Shown here: positions 12,901 to 23,658 of the stretch, piece after piece | How positions within the stretch are numbered: the stretch's first letter is position 1 | Layout: the number at the start of each line of letters is the position of its first letter | Assembly: GCF_035083965.1 (NCBI RefSeq) | Contig: NC_089722.1 | Coordinates: 40,752,197 to 40,816,196, forward strand | Reading direction: 5' to 3' | Length of the DNA: 64,000 bases | Origin: Branchiostoma lanceolatum | Lineage: Eukaryota > Chordata > Leptocardii > Amphioxiformes > Branchiostomatidae | Position numbers and translations under genes: made by a program | Notes under the pieces: model-generated | What the model was told of the DNA's origin: nothing | The model's database searches: none | Seen by the model: the letters and a program-made list of their open reading frames with translations, nothing else

Positions 12901-15676
12901 TTCCTTGACAAAGACTGTAGCTGATCAGTCGAAAATTTGGGTAAGTCTAATTTGTTGTGTTGGCAGTTTGCAGTTCAACTTTGATTCAGTATTTCTATAC
13001 TAGTATATACAGAACTGTAAACTGTTGTACTGACCAGTCCGAGCGGCCCCAGTTTCTTGAGCAGTCCGTACTTCCTGAGCGTGTTGATGTTCTGCGGCGT
13101 GGCCAGGTCCGTCAGTCTGTCCGTGATGCCGTGCGGATCGTCATACTCCTGGTCTGGAAGGCAGATGTATACAGTTAGTCTATTTAGCCGAATGATGCTA
13201 CAGGAATTGGGGACTCGTCAGAACACAAGCATAGCTACAGAACTGCAAACTTGGTCCAACATGTACAGACGGGGATCTACGAGAGGCTACACAGACAGCA
13301 TGTCAATGGATGAAGAACTGGAGCGGCAATCTATGATGGTAGGTATCTTACGTAATCGCCCATAAAACCGCAATATTCGGTGGTATTCCGAAAAGGAAGA
13401 AGGGATGATATCTTTGGATATTGCCAGATGTTCAAAATAAATACAGGAGAAAAGTAGTACATGTACATTATGCAAGACTATTAAAAAAATAAAAGATGTA
13501 CTTGACGTGATATTGGTAAAACGATAAGATCGTTTTTTAATGTTTGAAGAAACTTGGAAAGACTGATGAAACAGTGATCTCCATGCAAATCTAACGGTGG
13601 CAAAGGACGTATCCAACTGGAAAAATGTGTCTTCTAAGAATATCATTTTGCCAGTTGGATACGGCCTTGGCCACCGTTAGATCTGCTTGGAGATTACTGC
13701 AATAGAACAATGCAAACTGATGCGCTTACCGTGATACCTTCCCCTCTTACCCTGCTGGTAATACTGGTGCTGTTCTGAGGACACAAAAATTAGATTGATA
13801 TAAATATTTGTAACACTGTGTAAAATATATAACAGCTATCTTCCATCATTTGCAATTGAAATTCAAGACTTTTGCGTATATGTAAGCAGTTCCCCAAAAG
13901 AATGTTCCTTTGACAGATGCATTTGACTTATCTTAACTTAAGCATTTTTCTATTATGCACAGCAAATATTAGTATTGGACATGGAAAATTCTAAGATTCT
14001 GTCTGCCCCGTATTCAAACATATACAAAGGAGAAAATATTACGATTTTTCATCCCAATATCTGCTCAAAGATGATACATTTCCATATCCCCCATAACGTT
14101 TAGGAATGCCCCTAGGAAACAATTACAAAGAAGTACAAGTGATTCTACTAATGATCCACTGCTCTCGGAGTCACGTGTGCTATCTGCATAACGTGACATC
14201 GTCCCAGCTGTGGATTGCTCACTCCTTGGCAAAGACTGGTGTCGTACAGTCGAAAATTTGGGTAAGTCCAATTCTTGTGTTGGAAATTACAGTTAAAACT
14301 GGTTTCAGAATTTTTTCTACCAACACAGATGAACTTTCAAGCTAAGAAGTACTAGTCTTTCAAAGTCACCTCCTCTGTCTGCTCGTTCCAACACATTGTT
14401 CAGGTCCATCAGTTTCCCCAGCGTCTGCTGCTCCTCCGGGGACGCTCTCTGCATTACTGCGGATGATATATCATTGATTAAAAAGTGTTTTGTCTTCTCA
14501 AAGCACAGTTCAACCATAACTACACAAGAGAACTGCTATATTTCAATTCAACAGGGCCATTACACAAGATATACATACTGCGATAAAGCAAAAGGGGTAG
14601 GATTTTTCAATATTGATAAAGAAAGATCCCCGGTACTTCTTTCATGTTTTGCATGATGTACTATCATGTGCATGTAATTTGGTAAGGTACTAATGCATCC
14701 ATTCTTTGGCTTTCTACATAAGATTGAAGCTGGTATATACACTGCACTGTGTTTGAACCTCTAGAATAGTAAGTCCTCAAATGCATCAGAACTCAAGTAT
14801 GTTATTGGGGCATATATCAATAGGTCAATGGCTAGGTACACATTGCCAACAACTTCTTGCCAGAACAAACATTAGAAATGTGTGACCATGGCCTGAAGCA
14901 TGCACGCTATGCAATACACGCCTGCGCCAGTACACGAAAACATGCATGCATGTACTACTTTAATTTGTACGTACACTGCGCAGTATTTACACGTTATGCT
15001 GTAGAGTTGAATAAGTGGTTTATATTCTAGATTTCTAGCGATCGCCGTTTTTATCCGTCGTAACCAGCCGTAGAAGACGCAAAACATGTTGGCGTCAAAA
15101 GATTAACACCACCTAGCGAGAATCTACTACAATTGCAATCAAAACATTGAATTTCTCACTTGTCGGAATGTCGTCGCCATAGTCCATGGGGGGATCGGGA
15201 CCGTAGAAGTCTGGGGGTAGACCGTAGGTTTCAGGTGAAGGGGTCGGGGCACCCCCTGGGTACCCCCCGGGATATCCCGGCGCTCCCCCGGGGTATGACG
15301 GCGCCCCGTACCCAGGGTAACCGGGCGCTCCCGGCGGCTGCGTCGGGCCGGTTCCAGGGTACCCCGGCCCGCCTGGCGGCTGTGGACCGGCCCCGGGGAA
15401 ACCACCGGGTGCCCCCGGGTACCCCGTCGGTCCTGCAGGTGGATACCCCCCGCCTGGCATCGGCGGGTACCCCGGGGCTCCCGTGGCTGGTGCGCCGAAC
15501 CCCATCGGAGGTGGTTGCTGCTGCCCTGCGTTCGGTTGTGGTGGAAACGCACCAGGAAACCCTGCCCCTCCACTCGGAGGGTACCCTGCCCCACCAGCGG
15601 GCGGGTAGCCGGGCCCTCCCGGGGGTGGGTAGCCTGTACCGCCGCCGGGGGGATAGCCTGCACCTGGGTAGCTCAT
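9984..15676 (-). CDS. Pro-Gly-Tyr-rich / Gly-His-rich protein, eight exons, 415 aa
   Basis: I do not recognise this protein as a named family. Exons on the minus strand: 15676-15160, 14456-14370, 13774-13751, 13153-13035, 11991-11914, 11162-11033, 10436-10161 and 10000-9984 (stop TGA). All phases agree. Start MSYPGAGYPP, with no signal peptide. Residues 1-155 are repeats of the GYPP/PGYPG type, as in annexin A7/A11 or PEF-protein N-termini. Residues 172-249 are charged and probably helical (SPEEQQTLGKLMDLNNVLER; TPQNINTLRKYGLLKKLG). Residues 250-400 are GGH/HHGG/GYGG-rich, a likely metal-binding low-complexity region; the end is NMASGKRGY. No calcium-binding EF hand or annexin core is present. 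The exon 5 donor reads CAG|GAAAGG instead of GT. Skipping exon 5 keeps frame; reading through gives TAA after eight codons. Confidence in the gene is good, in function nil. Confidence 0.75.
11761..11919. repeat. Tandem duplication of an about 80-bp unit abutting an exon
   Basis: The block TAGCACGTT(A/T)GCT...TTCCTGG occurs twice head to tail (about 11761-11839 and 11840-11919) with a few differences, including a TTATTATCATT length change. The right copy contains the last five bases of exon 5 of the Gly-His gene (minus strand ACCAG) and the aberrant intron start GAAAGG. Confidence 0.85.
12682..12995. mobile_element. Long palindromic MITE, about 300 bp
   Basis: Left end TTCATCTGTGTTCAACTTGG, then TTGCCAACACAACA, CCCAAATTTTCGAC and GCAATCCACTGCTTCTG. 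The right half repeats these in reverse complement up to GTTGTGTTGGCAG and GTTCAACTTTGATTCAG. Arms are over 100 bases. It lies in intron 4 of the Gly-His gene. A diverged copy lies at 14140-14320. Confidence 0.8.
13572..13700. mobile_element. Foldback element, TCTCCAAGCAGA-ended family, copy 1
   Basis: The left arm TGATCTCCATGCAAATCTAA continues with CGGTGGCAAAGG and GTATCCAACTGG. The right arm returns CCAGTTGGATAC, GGCCACCGTTAG and ATCTGCTTGGAGATTA. Arms are about 45 bases with a 30-base loop. Related elements are at 21951, 31918 and 63131. Confidence 0.8.
14140..14320. mobile_element. Partial copy of the 12.7-kb palindromic MITE
   Basis: It shares GATCCACTGCT, TGGATTGCTCA, CAAAGACTG, GTCGAAAATTTGGGTAAGTC and the end CTACCAACACAGATGAA with the element at 12682-12995. 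It sits in intron 2 of the Gly-His gene, about 50 bases downstream of exon 2 in the direction of transcription. Confidence 0.7.
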
Positions 15677-16030
15677 GCTGTACGTTCTGATCGTGGGGAC
15701 TCGACTGTTTCTGCGACGCTTGTGTACACAGACAACGTCTTCAATATGCGGTAAGTCAACAGATACTGAGAATAGCCTGTCGGACGAGTCGTCGCATTTG
15801 CATCGTCTGCGACCTCTCCTAGGTTCATCAAGCATTCACGCCCGAGGCAAGAAGGAGGCGCGGCGGTTACGCGTACACAAACAATGACTGGGTCGGGTCG
15901 ATGACTCTGGTATTAAACCGTGCAGGTGTAACAGTTTCCTTACAGACGAGTACGCCTTGGAATTGTAGCCTCTACAATCATACACAGACAGTCACAAACA
16001 AACGGCATCTAATTCTAAACACATATCTAA

Positions 16031-16334
16031 CCTTCTTGACGAAGGTAATTACAGGACAGTTGGGACTGAGCACCAATTGCAATAGCCTCTACCAGGCTCC
16101 ACAGGTAGCTTGAAAATAATAGAAATTGGCCAAATAGACGGATAACATGCCAGAAGTGATGGTCCGCCAAAGAATTTACAGTTTGCGACCTTTGGCGGAC
16201 CATCTTCTCTGGCATGTGATCCGTCTATTTTGCCAATTTCTACTATTTTTCCAGCGACCTGTGGAGCCTGGTAGAGGCTATTGCAATTGGTGCTCAGTCT
16301 CCAACTGTTCTGTAATTACCTTCATCAAGAAAGG
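16031..16334. mobile_element. 300-bp near-perfect palindrome
   Basis: Left arm begins CTTCTTGACGAAGGTAATTA and includes CAATTGCAATAGCCTC, CCAGGCTCCACAGG and GGTCCGCCAAAG. The right arm is its reverse complement to TAATTACCTTCATCAAGAAAG. Arms are about 140 bases. A fragment with the TCTACTATTTT...GTGGAGCCTGGTAGAGGCTA part lies at 20925-20975. Upstream of the Gly-His gene. Confidence 0.85.
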
Positions 16335-16833
16335 AAAGCATTATAAGCAAAGTGATTTCGAACCAGTTAGATATGAGTTTTACATGCCATTTGTTTGTGT
16401 CGGTCTGTGAATGATTGTGTTTTTGTCTGTGTGTCTGTTGACGGCATAACTATTGAATCTGTGGATGGATCGTTATAATATTTGGTATGTGGGTAGGTAG
16501 GGGTCGAATAAACGAAGATGAAATTCGATTATGGGTCTCGTTTTCTATATATTCATTTATCTATTTCTGTCATATTTTACAAGGCTAGCTCAAACGTTAA
16601 CCAAAAAATTATCGCCAAAGTGCCGTGCCTTCAATTCTCAACATGGTTCAGTGCACTTCAGTTGGACCATGAATTATTAATCTAGAGACTTGTAGGCCTA
16701 GTGAAAGACAACAAACAGGGGTGTGGCATGGAATTGACATGCTATGTGGAAGAAAAAGAGAGACATGTGTGATGATGCAGGAGACGGAAGGGGCGCCAAG
16801 CCTCAGGATAATTACCTGCTTTATATCATTGGC
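16335..16833. other. Intergenic DNA, nothing recognised
   Basis: No open frame, repeat or regulatory motif that I can support. It separates two palindromic elements. Confidence 0.4.
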
Positions 16834-17046
16834 TTAATGCTTTGGTCACATTTCCAATCCTGGGCCCGACCGGGCACCTTGTGGGAACGAAAAATATGAT
16901 ATAAAGGACAACACACGACACAAAACGTAAAAAAATACTCCTAATTAATAACCATATAATGTGTATTTTCTTGATGTACGTTTTAATTTTTCGTTTTCGC
17001 AAACAGCCCGGCCGGGTCCCGGATTGGAAATGGGACCAAGGCATTA
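16834..17046. mobile_element. MITE with TAATGC...GGTCACATTTCC ends, copy 1
   Basis: Left end TTAATGCTTTGGTCACATTT is matched by the inverted right end AATGGGACCAAGGCATTA. Subterminal CCCGACCGGGC / GCCCGGCCGGG blocks are also inverted. The interior contains TATGATATAAAGGACAACA. The element at 24242-24437 has the same ends and interior. Confidence 0.75.
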
Positions 17047-18545
17047 CTCTGCTCTCTATGTGCACGTTCTTCCGTGGCCTACGGAGAGAGCCGAGTAAAG
17101 CTTAAAAAGGCTGGCACCCAGGCTGGTACGTTAATACTTCGAGTATTGAATTTTGATTCCACCAGGTAACATGATCGACAGCATTTTTCAATGAATAGAA
17201 ACCCCCTGAGGACAGTAAGATAAGTTCCGAACGTGTAACTCAATGAAATGAATGATTGTACTGATATCGATTCGTGGATACATGTCATACATGGAGAAAC
17301 ATTGCACATGGATCGCAGCAGCTAATGAATCCCCTCGACCGCAACAAAAAATTTATTTTACAGATTTCGAAATCATACATAGCCCCGCCACGGATAACCT
17401 CCAAGATCATTACGTTGTTTCACTAGTTCTGTGTCGAAAGCGACAACGGTGTCTAGATTTCCCATTTTGACGTCACTTCCGTCCTTTGACACCGCCTTCC
17501 CCCAGTAAGATGAAGTTTTAATAGTCGTCAGACTGCTTCAGAGTACAGTGAACTCAAACAGGGTGTAATACCATGAATCAAAGGTTAGAGGTAGGCTGAC
17601 GATCGCGTGGCGAGGCGATTTCCGTGACAGCACCACTGATCGAGGACGTAGAAGACCGACAGACCAGGATATGCTATATGTATCACCTTTTTTTCTTTCA
17701 ATTATTCTTTGAATGTTTTTCGCGCTCAACCAGTAGCGTATCAACAAAAGTTCTACTTGTATTTAACAAGCCACACCAGACTGGTTTGTTTAGAGCCATA
17801 GAGTCATACTCTCTTCGACAATGGTGGCATTTCTATAAATCCCTCTTGAATGGGACACTAAATAGCTAGAACTCAAGCTTTAGTCCTTAACCCAAACGGT
17901 GTACAGAAAGCCCTTGTCGCGGGTGATTTTAAGGGTATACGTGTACATTGTTTTCCGTGGTAACGCCCTGCTGTCGTCGATTAAGGAACTAGCTCCTAAA
18001 TTTAGAATGCCCAAGGGCACGGCAAATATCAAATACCAGTAATTAGGCCTGTTTGGCGGGAGATTCGTGCCATCCGAGGAGACCCGGCCACCCAACCCTG
18101 TAACAGATAGAAAATTGGCGCCAAAACTACCGAAGATTCAAACAAGTTTGTAAACACACAGTCACACAGCAGAGAAAATGGAACTGAACTCAGTTCTAGC
18201 GTACAATACAAAACATGTTTTTTCCGTGAATTGCAGCAAAACTGCCATAGTGTTTACGCCATACATTTTCAATGCGAGTCATTGTCCTGGCTGTTTTTGA
18301 CGATTGGACGGTGGAGATCGTTCGCAACGTTAACTTCCACCGGACAACCACCTTTCAATTCAGTAGCCTGAAAGTCAGCTGATCATGAAAACCAGCTAGA
18401 AGTTGGGCTATCTACGCAGGACTGTAGCCACCAAAACCACCAACAATAAAATAACAACTGCAATGGTAACGTTACGCCAAAGTAATTGTCTGAACCAAAG
18501 CCCAGTTTGACTGAACTTTCGGACAAGACGGATTCCAATTGCAGA
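17047..18545. other. Intergenic region upstream of the sulfotransferase gene
   Basis: Apart from one doubtful minus-strand exon (17880-18097), I see no gene or repeat. The last few hundred bases should contain the sulfotransferase promoter and 5' untranslated region; no TATA box is evident. Confidence 0.4.
17880..18097 (-). CDS. Possible terminal exon of an unidentified small protein
   Basis: On the minus strand a pyrimidine-rich tract ending GTTACAG could be an acceptor. It is followed by an open frame of about 70 codons to a TAA at 17880-17882. The translation has one hydrophobic segment (YWYLIFAVPLGILNLGASSL) and a basic/aromatic tail ending YTVWVKD. I do not recognise it, and I could not find the preceding exon. 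It may be chance. Confidence 0.2.
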
Positions 18546-18763
18546 ATGAGACAGCCGCCCTACATGTACCTGTGGCGAGGGCTGACACTCGCCGTCGGAA
18601 CCTCCATCGCCATCTGGGCGTATTACCTTTTCTCGTGTGTAGACCTGTCCAACAGCGTGAAGAAGGCAGAGCTGTCGCCAAACGTCTCCAACAGGTGAGG
18701 GCAATTTTCTTTGTTGTTCCTTCAACACGTATTTTAGGTACTAGGCTGCCACTTGCTGACTTT

Positions 18764-18798
<35 letters not shown>

Positions 18799-18835
18799 AT
18801 GTTAGTCTTTGTATGTGTGTTTGTCTGTGTCCGTC

Positions 18836-18872
<37 letters not shown>

Positions 18873-21800
18873 CTGTGTGTCCGTGTGTGTGTGTGTGTGT
18901 AGGTGTATGCATGTGTGTGTATGTGTATCTGTGTGTGTGTGTGTGCGCGCGCGCACGTGTGTGTGTGTTTGTGTGTCTGACTGTGTGTGTACATAGCATA
19001 ACTTTAGAAGTTGTGTTAATATTTGGTAGGTAGGGGGCGGCAAAACGAATGACACGAATGTGATTCCTCACACCGAAATCAATCGGTTTGAAACCTCCGC
19101 GGGCCCTCTACATCCACGGAATTGTATTTTTATGGCCAAAGCATCTAAACTAACGTTTCGTACGCAAATTTGTTTGTCACGTTTCAAGCGGAATATCACT
19201 CATCTGCCGGTGGGGCCCGTTGGAGGATCGATCCGTGGAGTCGGTATCTGCTCGCGGTGACGCCCCGAGGAAGACTTGCAGGAAGAAGACGAACTTCGTG
19301 TTCATCAAGGTGCACAAGGCGGGCGGGACGGCCATGTGTCAGCTGTTCTTCAGGTTCGGGCTGCGGCACCGCCTCAACTTCGTCCTGCCAAACGGCAGTA
19401 GCGATACCACGTGGTTCAACCTAGGTACTGTAAATGCATTTAACTTCGCGTGGTTTTTATTTCGCACTAAGGCGAAAATGGAGTGTTCGTGTTGGTTTTA
19501 AGTTTGCGGCAGCACTATTGTCACATAATGCTACAGTATTGGACCAAAATGTACGCGATGGTTTAAATTCGCGGTGAAACGGTCGCCACAAAAACCGCGA
19601 ACATAAAACAACCGTGAACATTTCTGCATTTACAGTATTATGATGAGTTCCTCTTTTTCACTTTTTCACTTTCCATTGTTCATTGTTTAAACTGCGCATG
19701 CACAGTAAGATGCATCGTGGGTTGTATTTCAAAGTTGACGGACCCTTGGACGTAAAGAAGATACTACTACGTCTCCACATGTGTTAAGCACAGTGTAGAA
19801 GTTTGGGGTCTTTAGCTTTGGATACATATTGCCGATAATGCATATCGATGCGCATACGCACTTAAAACCGTGAGCCATCTTATAACTGTTTGTTGCTGCT
19901 CCAGGCTGGCCGCACCCGCTGAAGGAAGGACAGTACATGAGGCGCATCAACGACGAGCCCTTCAACATCCTCACCAACCACGCCGTCTACAGCCGAGACG
20001 TCTTCCGGAGGATCATGCCGAACGACACGGCGTACCTGGCCATCTTACGGGAACCGTTCAGGTGAGAAGGCCGGTGAAGAACTACACGTCGAAAAGTGAT
20101 ATCTACCAATAATGATGCATTCCAGATAAGTCCGATATTGCCTGCTTTATCCAATGAACGGTACCGATGTCCTGAGAATAGTTTTCCCGTGTGTATATCT
20201 TCAAGGGTTTCGTCATCACTTCCCTGTATGTCGACCCCATGCTTAAAAGCAACTGTTTGAGACGATGTGACTTGCTGTAATTAAAGGTTGTTCCATCTGG
20301 GAGCTAAATCAACGTACCTTTATGAGATCTTTTGCACATTTGTCCTGAGCATGGTTATGGCTTTTTGGTTATAGATTACGATAATGTTAGGATAAGGTTT
20401 GGTAGCTTTCTTTGGAACTGCAATTGAGATTTTATTTTTGAAAACACGCCTTTTAAACATCACTGGCTTTCACAAATCCTTACAGTACGTGCATTTGAAA
20501 CTTCTTGAAATATGACCCGGTTACAATCTAGCGATTTTACTTTTGTCATTAATTTCATCTAGTCATTTGAAGTCGGCGATGAACTACTATAATTTACCGG
20601 GGAAGTATAGGCTGCCCCGTAAAGATGCAATCACGGCGTTTCTAAGACGACCGAGCTTCTACGAGCGTCCCTACCGAAGCAGAAGGAGGCAGCGGTTTTC
20701 GCACACGAACCTGATGGCTCATGACATGGGGATAAAGTTTTCGGCACGCTTAGATACCGAGGTAAGCGGGCAGTCACTTGTGCATTTTCTTGTTGGTTTT
20801 GGTAAAGTTTGCGGTGAATAAATTGTTTCAACTTTAACCCACCGTTGTGCAGCCTGGCATGGGTCGCCTATTGACCTTCCTTGCATAGCGGACTACCCTT
20901 GGCATACTATTCACTCTATTTGGCCAAGTTCTACTATTTTCCCAGCGATCCGTGGAGCCTGGTAGAGGCTAGAAAAATGTGTCATCGAATCTACAATATG
21001 TCACTGGATTTTTAAAAAAAGTATCGTTGAATCTAAAAAATGTATCGTCTAATTAAAAAAAGATGTATCGTTGAATCTAAAAAAAATATTTAATGTCCGT
21101 TGAATTTCTAAATTTGTATTTTTCGCCCAGTATGTGGAGAGATATGTGACTCGGCTGAACCGCGAGTTCCTGCTAGTCCTGATCCTGGAGTACCTTGACG
21201 AGTCGCTAGTCCTGCTGAAGAGGTACATGTGCTGGGACATGGAGGACATCCTCTATAAGAAAATCTACTCTGGAAAGTAAGAACAAGGATAAAGCCAGAT
21301 ATTTACGACGTTTCTTTAACACGTAATCTTTTCAGACCATGTGTGGATGGTGCAGAAGTATACAGACAGAGCTCTATTGAGGATGTAGTGTGTTTGTCGA
21401 GATTGTCTTTGAAATAAATAAATTGTTTTAACAGCGAGCAGATTATTATTGGAATGAGCAGAGCACTTTGGACTAATGCTGGCCGTTTACAGCTTAATTA
21501 TAAGGGTACATATCCAATATTTTGTGAAACACTTCTCTGATACACAACGGATCCTAATGACTCCCAGCGGGAAAATGTTTCGTTGAAAATGAAAAAAATT
21601 CAAGATTTTTTCTGAATATCTCAAGATTGTGTGATGAATCTTGAGATTTTATGAGACAATCTTGAGATTCTATGAGACAATCTTGAGATTCCATGAGACA
21701 ATCTTGATATTTTACGAGACAATTTTGATTTATTTTAACTGCAGCTATGATCTAAAACACGTCACTGCTACCCCAGAACTGAGACAGAAACACGAGAAGT

Positions 21801-22681
21801 GGAGTAAAGCAGACTACATTCTGTACCGACACTTCAACAGGTCGCTCTGGACGAAAATTAACCGGGAAGGACAGGACTTCTGGGCAGAGGTACGGGGGTA
21901 CACTGTAGCGTTATCCTTTGTTTGCTTGCATCGCCTAAAGGGTAAACCACAATCTCCAAGCAAATCTATCGGTGGCAAGGCAGTATCAAAAGTGCCAACC
22001 AGTATCCAAAGGGTTGGCCTTTGGGATACGGGTTGGTCATTTTGATACTGCCTTGCCACCGATAGATCTGCTTGGAGATTAGTAAACCATGCTATGGTGT
22101 GACATACCAGTGTTGCATAGTCAAAGTGCAAGCCTGGACTGTAAGGTTTGAGTACGAGTAACTCACACCGGGATGGATCAGTACTCTTTTCGATATGTGT
22201 GATGGGCTCTTTACGTGCTCCTGGTGTGGCTCTTATAAATGCTCATGGGCAGAGTGAGGAAACTTGTGTAAAGCTCCTTTCCCAAGGGCACGATATTGGG
22301 ACCTGCCAGGGATTCGTACCAAGAGCCTCTAGATTGTCAGTAAGATATTACCTGTATGAATGCCCCAACCCTAACCACAAGGCATACGATGACGTAGAAT
22401 GACGTAGGTAGTTCCCAATGAGTAAACAACTTTGTATTCGCCCTCCCCAGGTACGTACGTTCAAGGACATGCACGCGCGGATCACTGGATTCTGCAGAAC
22501 CGGCGAGGGGAGGGAAAACCAGACCGCGCGCCTGGTGTTCGACCAGACGCCGTGGAACCAGCGGGTCCACATCGACTACGAGTTCTGTCGACTCCTCCGG
22601 TCTGGATATGCACCGATGAGGCACCAGGCTCACGTCATACGCAAAAGTAGACTACAAGGTCTTCGCAATACCGGTATCTGA
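18546..22681 (+). CDS. GAL3ST-like: Galactose 3-O-sulfotransferase family enzyme, seven exons, 420 aa
   Basis: GAL3ST enzymes are Golgi type II membrane proteins that move sulfate from PAPS to the 3-OH of galactose on glycolipids or glycans. Exons: 18546-18694, 19189-19424, 19905-20061, 20563-20761, 21131-21276, 21745-21889 and 22451-22681 (TGA). The 420-residue total matches the usual 420-480. Residues 9-30 form a signal anchor ([20 protein letters not shown]). The PAPS 5'-phosphosulfate loop is [12 protein letters not shown] (86-97), the second PAPS segment is [18 protein letters not shown] (from 174), and the family block is [13 protein letters not shown]...[10 protein letters not shown] in exon 5. 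The exon 2 acceptor was chosen because it is the only nearby AG giving the right frame; it is the least certain junction. The exon 2 donor GTACTG lies at the edge of a MITE. The acceptor sugar cannot be told from sequence. Confidence 0.88.
18764..18995 (+). repeat. (TG)n microsatellite
   Basis: About 230 bases of interrupted TG repeat in intron 1 of the sulfotransferase gene, with CG and TC interruptions. Open frames through it are artefacts. Confidence 0.95.
19426..19637. mobile_element. TTCGCGG-type MITE at a 5' splice site
   Basis: Ends are TACTGTAAATGCATTTAA and TGCATTTACAGTA, inverted. Inside are inverted TTCGCG(T/G)GG and CCGCGAAC blocks. It begins at the second base of intron 2 of the sulfotransferase gene, so the donor GTACTG is mostly element sequence. 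Related copies are at 25693-25777 and 39426-39535. Confidence 0.75.
20925..20975 (+). repeat. Fragment of the 16-kb palindromic element
   Basis: It contains TCTACTATTTTCCCAGCG and GTGGAGCCTGGTAGAGGCTA, matching the right arm of the palindrome at 16031-16334. It lies in intron 4 of the sulfotransferase gene. Confidence 0.7.
20965..21095 (+). repeat. Degenerate tandem repeat, about 22-bp unit
   Basis: Units of the type TGTATCGTTGAATCTAAAAA recur five or so times with decay, just upstream of sulfotransferase exon 5. Confidence 0.6.
21618..21730 (+). repeat. 22-bp tandem repeat (ATGAGACAATCTTGAGATTC)
   Basis: About five copies of TATGAGACAATCTTGAGATT lie in intron 5 of the sulfotransferase gene, ending 15 bases before the exon 6 acceptor. 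The repeats may form part of the pyrimidine tract region. Confidence 0.85.
21951..22081. mobile_element. Foldback element, TCTCCAAGCAGA-ended family, copy 2
   Basis: The left arm AATCTCCAAGCAAATCTATC, then GGTGGCAAGGCAGTATCAAAA, returns inverted to GATAGATCTGCTTGGAGATT. GTAAACCA flanks both sides, an apparent 8-bp target duplication, which would fit hAT-type transposition. It lies in intron 6 of the sulfotransferase gene. Confidence 0.85.
22160..22370 (-). mobile_element. tRNA-derived SINE copy (diverged head)
   Basis: Reading the minus strand, a decayed tRNA-like head with a B-box-like stretch (GTACGAATCCC) is followed by the family body TGCCCTTGGGAAAGG and then the body block ending near CGAAAAGAGTACTG. 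The same body occurs at 29825-30110 and 30510-30665. It lies in intron 6 of the sulfotransferase gene. Confidence 0.65.
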
Positions 22682-23658
22682 ACTCTTGTATACCATACAT
22701 GACCCGTATCATTAAACAGTATGGGCAGTGACCTGTTTTCTGTAAATGTACAAGATACGCTCATAATAATATAACGTTGTTAACTATTGTCTGTCTTACC
22801 TATTTTAATATGCCAGATTTAAGGTTGAACGTACGATATTTGACGATATTACGCGGCCTGTCGTAAATGGTTTTTATGATAATACATTGGTTTTGAATTC
22901 AGTGGCAACACTTCGACATCCAATAAAGTGTAGTCAAAACTATAGTTAGGAAGCCAGTTTGCATGTCCAGACCTAACAGATGACAAATATCATCACTGTT
23001 TGATTGCATGTCCCAAATATTTTGATATGCATAGCTCCCCATATACATGTTTATCATCTTATATACACAAACATTTCTCTGAAATGATTCAAATATCAAA
23101 TTCTAAAACATATGGACATGTGACAACCCTTGTATTGAACATATTGGAAAATATATATGAAATAATTCCTAAAAGTTAGAAATCCCACCAATATTACACA
23201 TACCGCATCCCATACGATTTTGTATAGTAGCTAAGCCTTTCCCTGTATCTTTTCATTGCAACTAGTACGGTCAGTTTGATTTAATTACATGCTATTTAGT
23301 ATGTACTTTAAGCTATTGATACAGTGTGAATTCCAATTACATGCTACTGATACAGTATGTACAGTACAGATACATTTTTTACATATTGTTGGCAATAAGA
23401 TGAGTAATATAAGCCTAGTTGATATTGTCAGTAGCCAAAAGTAAGTCTGTGTTCACGTTAGTATAAAACAAGTCGAGTGAGAAATTTGATGACGCCTGAA
23501 GTATTTCCTGCTTAAAGCTACATGCAGTTTGTTCTGTTATATATTGATTTACGTGACAATGTAAATAAGAAAAAAATGTAAATGTTTTTTATTGTTCACT
23601 CCTTTTACCCGGAAAGCACAGCGCGGTACCGATGTTCTCTCAATACAGGGAGGGATTT

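Noticed and set aside
15139-15690. Open frames of 170 or more codons on both strands in the PGY-rich exon
   Set aside because: GC-rich repetitive coding DNA leaves several frames open; only the MSYPGAGYPP frame joins in phase with downstream exons.
18734-19071. His/Thr- or Cys/Val-repeat open frames
   Set aside because: They are translations of the TG microsatellite; the same applies to 32103-32649, 44967-45245 and 61438-61656.
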